Assembly (NCBI GenBank): GCA_013695145.1
Contig: JACDBB010000040.1
Location: 1 to 36,098 of the forward strand
DNA from: Euzebyales bacterium
Lineage (GTDB): Bacteria > Actinomycetota > Nitriliruptoria > Euzebyales > Egibacteraceae
DNA: 36,098 bases
Reading direction: 5' to 3'
Shown here: positions 34,815 through 36,098 of the stretch, piece after piece
Layout: every line of letters begins with the position of its first letter
Position numbering within the stretch: position 1 is the stretch's first letter
Program-made: the position numbers and the translations under genes
The notes under the pieces: model-generated
Seen by the model: the letters and a program-made list of their open reading frames with translations, nothing else
What the model was told of the DNA's origin: nothing
Databases searched by the model: none

Positions 34815-34927
34815 CAGGTTGCAGCCCGGATGCGGGTGGCAGCGTGGTTTCGAGGAGGGGCGCATCACCGCGGGCACGACCCCTGAGATCACAGAGGACC
34901 AATGGAACTGCCGGTGGAGGGCCCCGG

Positions 34928-34933
34928 TAGACT
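34928..34933 (+). promoter_or_regulatory. -10 box of a leaderless promoter for the winged-helix gene
   Basis: TAGACT ends 7 bases before the GTG at 34941. This supports GTG 34941 over the ATG at 34902, which lies upstream of the box. Confidence 0.55.
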
Positions 34934-34940
34934 TCGCGTC

Positions 34941-36035
34941 GTGGAGGTGGACGGCGTGGACGACGCGTCGATCGCGCGGTGGCGAGCCCACACGATGCGG
35001 CTGTGGGGCCAGACCTTCCCGTCGGCCGAGGCGGTGGTGGACGGCATGCTGGCCGTGCAGGGCGAGAACCCGTCGCAGGCCGCGTGGGCCGTCGCTACCC
35101 GCACCGCCACGCCGTGCCAGGACACCTACGACCGGGCCTTCGACGACGGCGCGCTGTTGCGCACCCACGTGCTGCGGCCCACCTGGCACCTGGTGCGGCC
35201 CGACGACATCCGCTGGCTGCTCGACGTGACCCGGCCCGGCATCCGACGCTCCTACGCCCAGCAGCAACGGTCACTCGGTGTGGAAGACGCGACGCTGCAC
35301 CGGGCACGGGACCTGATCGTCGCGACGCTCGACGACGGCCAGCCGCGCACCCGACCCGAACTCGGCAAGGTGCTCGCTGCGGCAGGCCTGCCGGGGGAGG
35401 GGAGCCCGCTCGGGTTGCTGCTCAGCGACGCCGAGCTCGAGGCGCTGATCTGCTCCGGACCGCTGCGCGACGGTCAGCACACCCACGTCATGCTCGAGCA
35501 CCGCGCCCCGCACGCCCGCCAGCTCGACCGCGACGCCGCACTGGCCGCGCTCGCCATGCGCTACGTCCGCTCCCACGGCCCGGTCACCGAACGTGACCTC
35601 GCCTACTGGGCGTCGCTGACCCTCACTGACGCCCGCGCGGGCCTGTCCGCCGTCGCCGATCAGCTCGACGCGTTCGACCACGACGGCAGGAGGTTCTGGT
35701 TCCACGACCCACCGCCACCGACCGACGTGCCCGTCGAGCCCCGCGCCCACCTGCTGCAGACCCTCGACGAGATCCACAACGGCGTCCAGGACTCGCGGCA
35801 CGTGCTGGACGTCGCTCGGCTGCGGCCCGCCGGGCGGCCGGTTTCGGTCGGGATGGTGCTGGTCGACACCCAGATCGTCGGTGGCATGCGGCGCACCGTC
35901 GCCGACCGGCGCGTCCGCTTCGACCTCCAGTTCCTGCGCGACCTCGACGGCGACGAAACGGCTGCCGTCCACGATGCGGCGGCGCGCTACGGCGCGTTCC
36001 TCGACCGCGAGCCCGTCGTCCTAGGAGCGCGGTGA
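34941..36035 (+). CDS. Winged-helix DNA-binding protein of the AlkZ/YcaQ-like family
   Basis: A 364-residue protein of the HTH_42 family (PF06224), whose studied members AlkZ and YcaQ are DNA glycosylases that unhook crosslinks or bulky lesions. Three winged-helix units are expected. The first is visible with AEAVVDGMLAVQGENPSQAAWA and LLRTHVLRPTWHLVRPDDI, the latter matching the family's TWHLV block. Other parts are RSLGVEDATLHRARDLI and SHGPVTERDLAYWASLT. The catalytic QxQ of AlkZ appears here as QGE in AVQGEN, so glycosylase activity is uncertain. GTG 34941 follows a -10 box; an ATG at 34902 would add 13 residues. It is the last complete gene; a frame starting at GTG 36032 overlaps its stop and runs off the edge. 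Confidence 0.8.
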   Translation: MEVDGVDDASIARWRAHTMRLWGQTFPSAEAVVDGMLAVQGENPSQAAWAVATRTATPCQDTYDRAFDDGALLRTHVLRPTWHLVRPDDIRWLLDVTRPGIRRSYAQQQRSLGVEDATLHRARDLIVATLDDGQPRTRPELGKVLAAAGLPGEGSPLGLLLSDAELEALICSGPLRDGQHTHVMLEHRAPHARQLDRDAALAALAMRYVRSHGPVTERDLAYWASLTLTDARAGLSAVADQLDAFDHDGRRFWFHDPPPPTDVPVEPRAHLLQTLDEIHNGVQDSRHVLDVARLRPAGRPVSVGMVLVDTQIVGGMRRTVADRRVRFDLQFLRDLDGDETAAVHDAAARYGAFLDREPVVLGAR

Positions 36036-36098
36036 TCAACGCGGACGACGGCCAATCGCGTTGCCCTCCGGCCGATGCGTCGTCGCACCGTGTGATTC
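36032..36098 (+). CDS. Possible start of a following gene (partial)
   Basis: A GTG overlaps the stop of the winged-helix gene as GTGA and opens a frame of 22 codons (begins VINADDGQSRC) to the window edge. The overlap is typical of an operon, but the stretch is too short to recognise and could be chance. Confidence 0.2.
   Translation, partial: MINADDGQSRCPPADASSHRVI

Overview
The window is chromosomal DNA of a very high-GC actinobacterium. Three things support this. A mycothiol-dependent formaldehyde dehydrogenase (mscR) implies mycothiol as the low-molecular-weight thiol. The upstream region of glnA carries what reads as a four-site GlnR operator. Several genes have a TANNNT -10 box only 6-10 nt before their start codon, which is the leaderless promoter style of actinobacteria. 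The exact lineage cannot be fixed from sequence alone; a deep-branching class such as Nitriliruptoria is possible, but that is inference.

Layout. 1-3.1 kb: the last codons of a probable glutamine synthetase, then glnE. 3.1-6.0 kb: a DUF2207 membrane protein (-) divergent from a glutaminase (+). 6.0-7.2 kb: a decayed stretch and an MNT/HEPN (MntA-HepT-like) pair whose HEPN gene is frameshifted. 7.4-10.5 kb: a tightly overlapping four-gene operon encoding an acyl-CoA-dehydrogenase-like protein, a PIG-L deacetylase, a NodS-like methyltransferase and a GT2 glycosyltransferase. 10.6-13.3 kb (-): glnA and an MscS channel. 13.5-17.0 kb (+): mscR, a metallo-beta-lactamase-fold hydrolase, and a homocysteine S-methyltransferase/SAM-methyltransferase fusion. 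17.0-22.1 kb (-): lpdA, sucB-type E2, lipB, a deleted DUF4282 remnant and lipA. 22.3-24.3 kb (+): a LysM/lytic transglycosylase with a shifted tail, then gcvT. 24.3-30.8 kb: nadA (-), glycerate kinase and YbaK-type deacylase (+), a spermidine-synthase-like protein and a degenerate SDR (-), erpA (+), tusA-like and a cysteine desulfurase (-). 31.0-33.9 kb (+): korA-korB. 34.2-36.0 kb (+): a VapBC module and a winged-helix AlkZ-like protein.

Two themes tie the genes together. Nitrogen: glnE adenylylates GlnA, glnA has a GlnR-type operator, and glutaminase runs the reverse step. Lipoate, Fe-S and 2-oxoacid metabolism: LipB and LipA make the lipoyl cofactor used by the E2 and by the glycine cleavage system (gcvT). 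LipA, NadA and KorAB carry Fe-S clusters that the desulfurase and ErpA could serve. KorAB and the E2/E3 pair are alternative routes for 2-oxoacid oxidation.

The most interesting candidate system is the four-gene operon at 7.4-10.5 kb. Its glycosyltransferase, amide deacetylase and NodS-like methyltransferase parallel the logic of Nod-factor synthesis (NodC-NodB-NodS), but the deacetylase is from an unrelated family and an acyl-CoA-dehydrogenase-like protein is added. Its product is unknown. The window also holds several decayed or shifted genes, all judged by reading only: hepT, DUF4282, the transglycosylase tail, and possibly 6019-6339.
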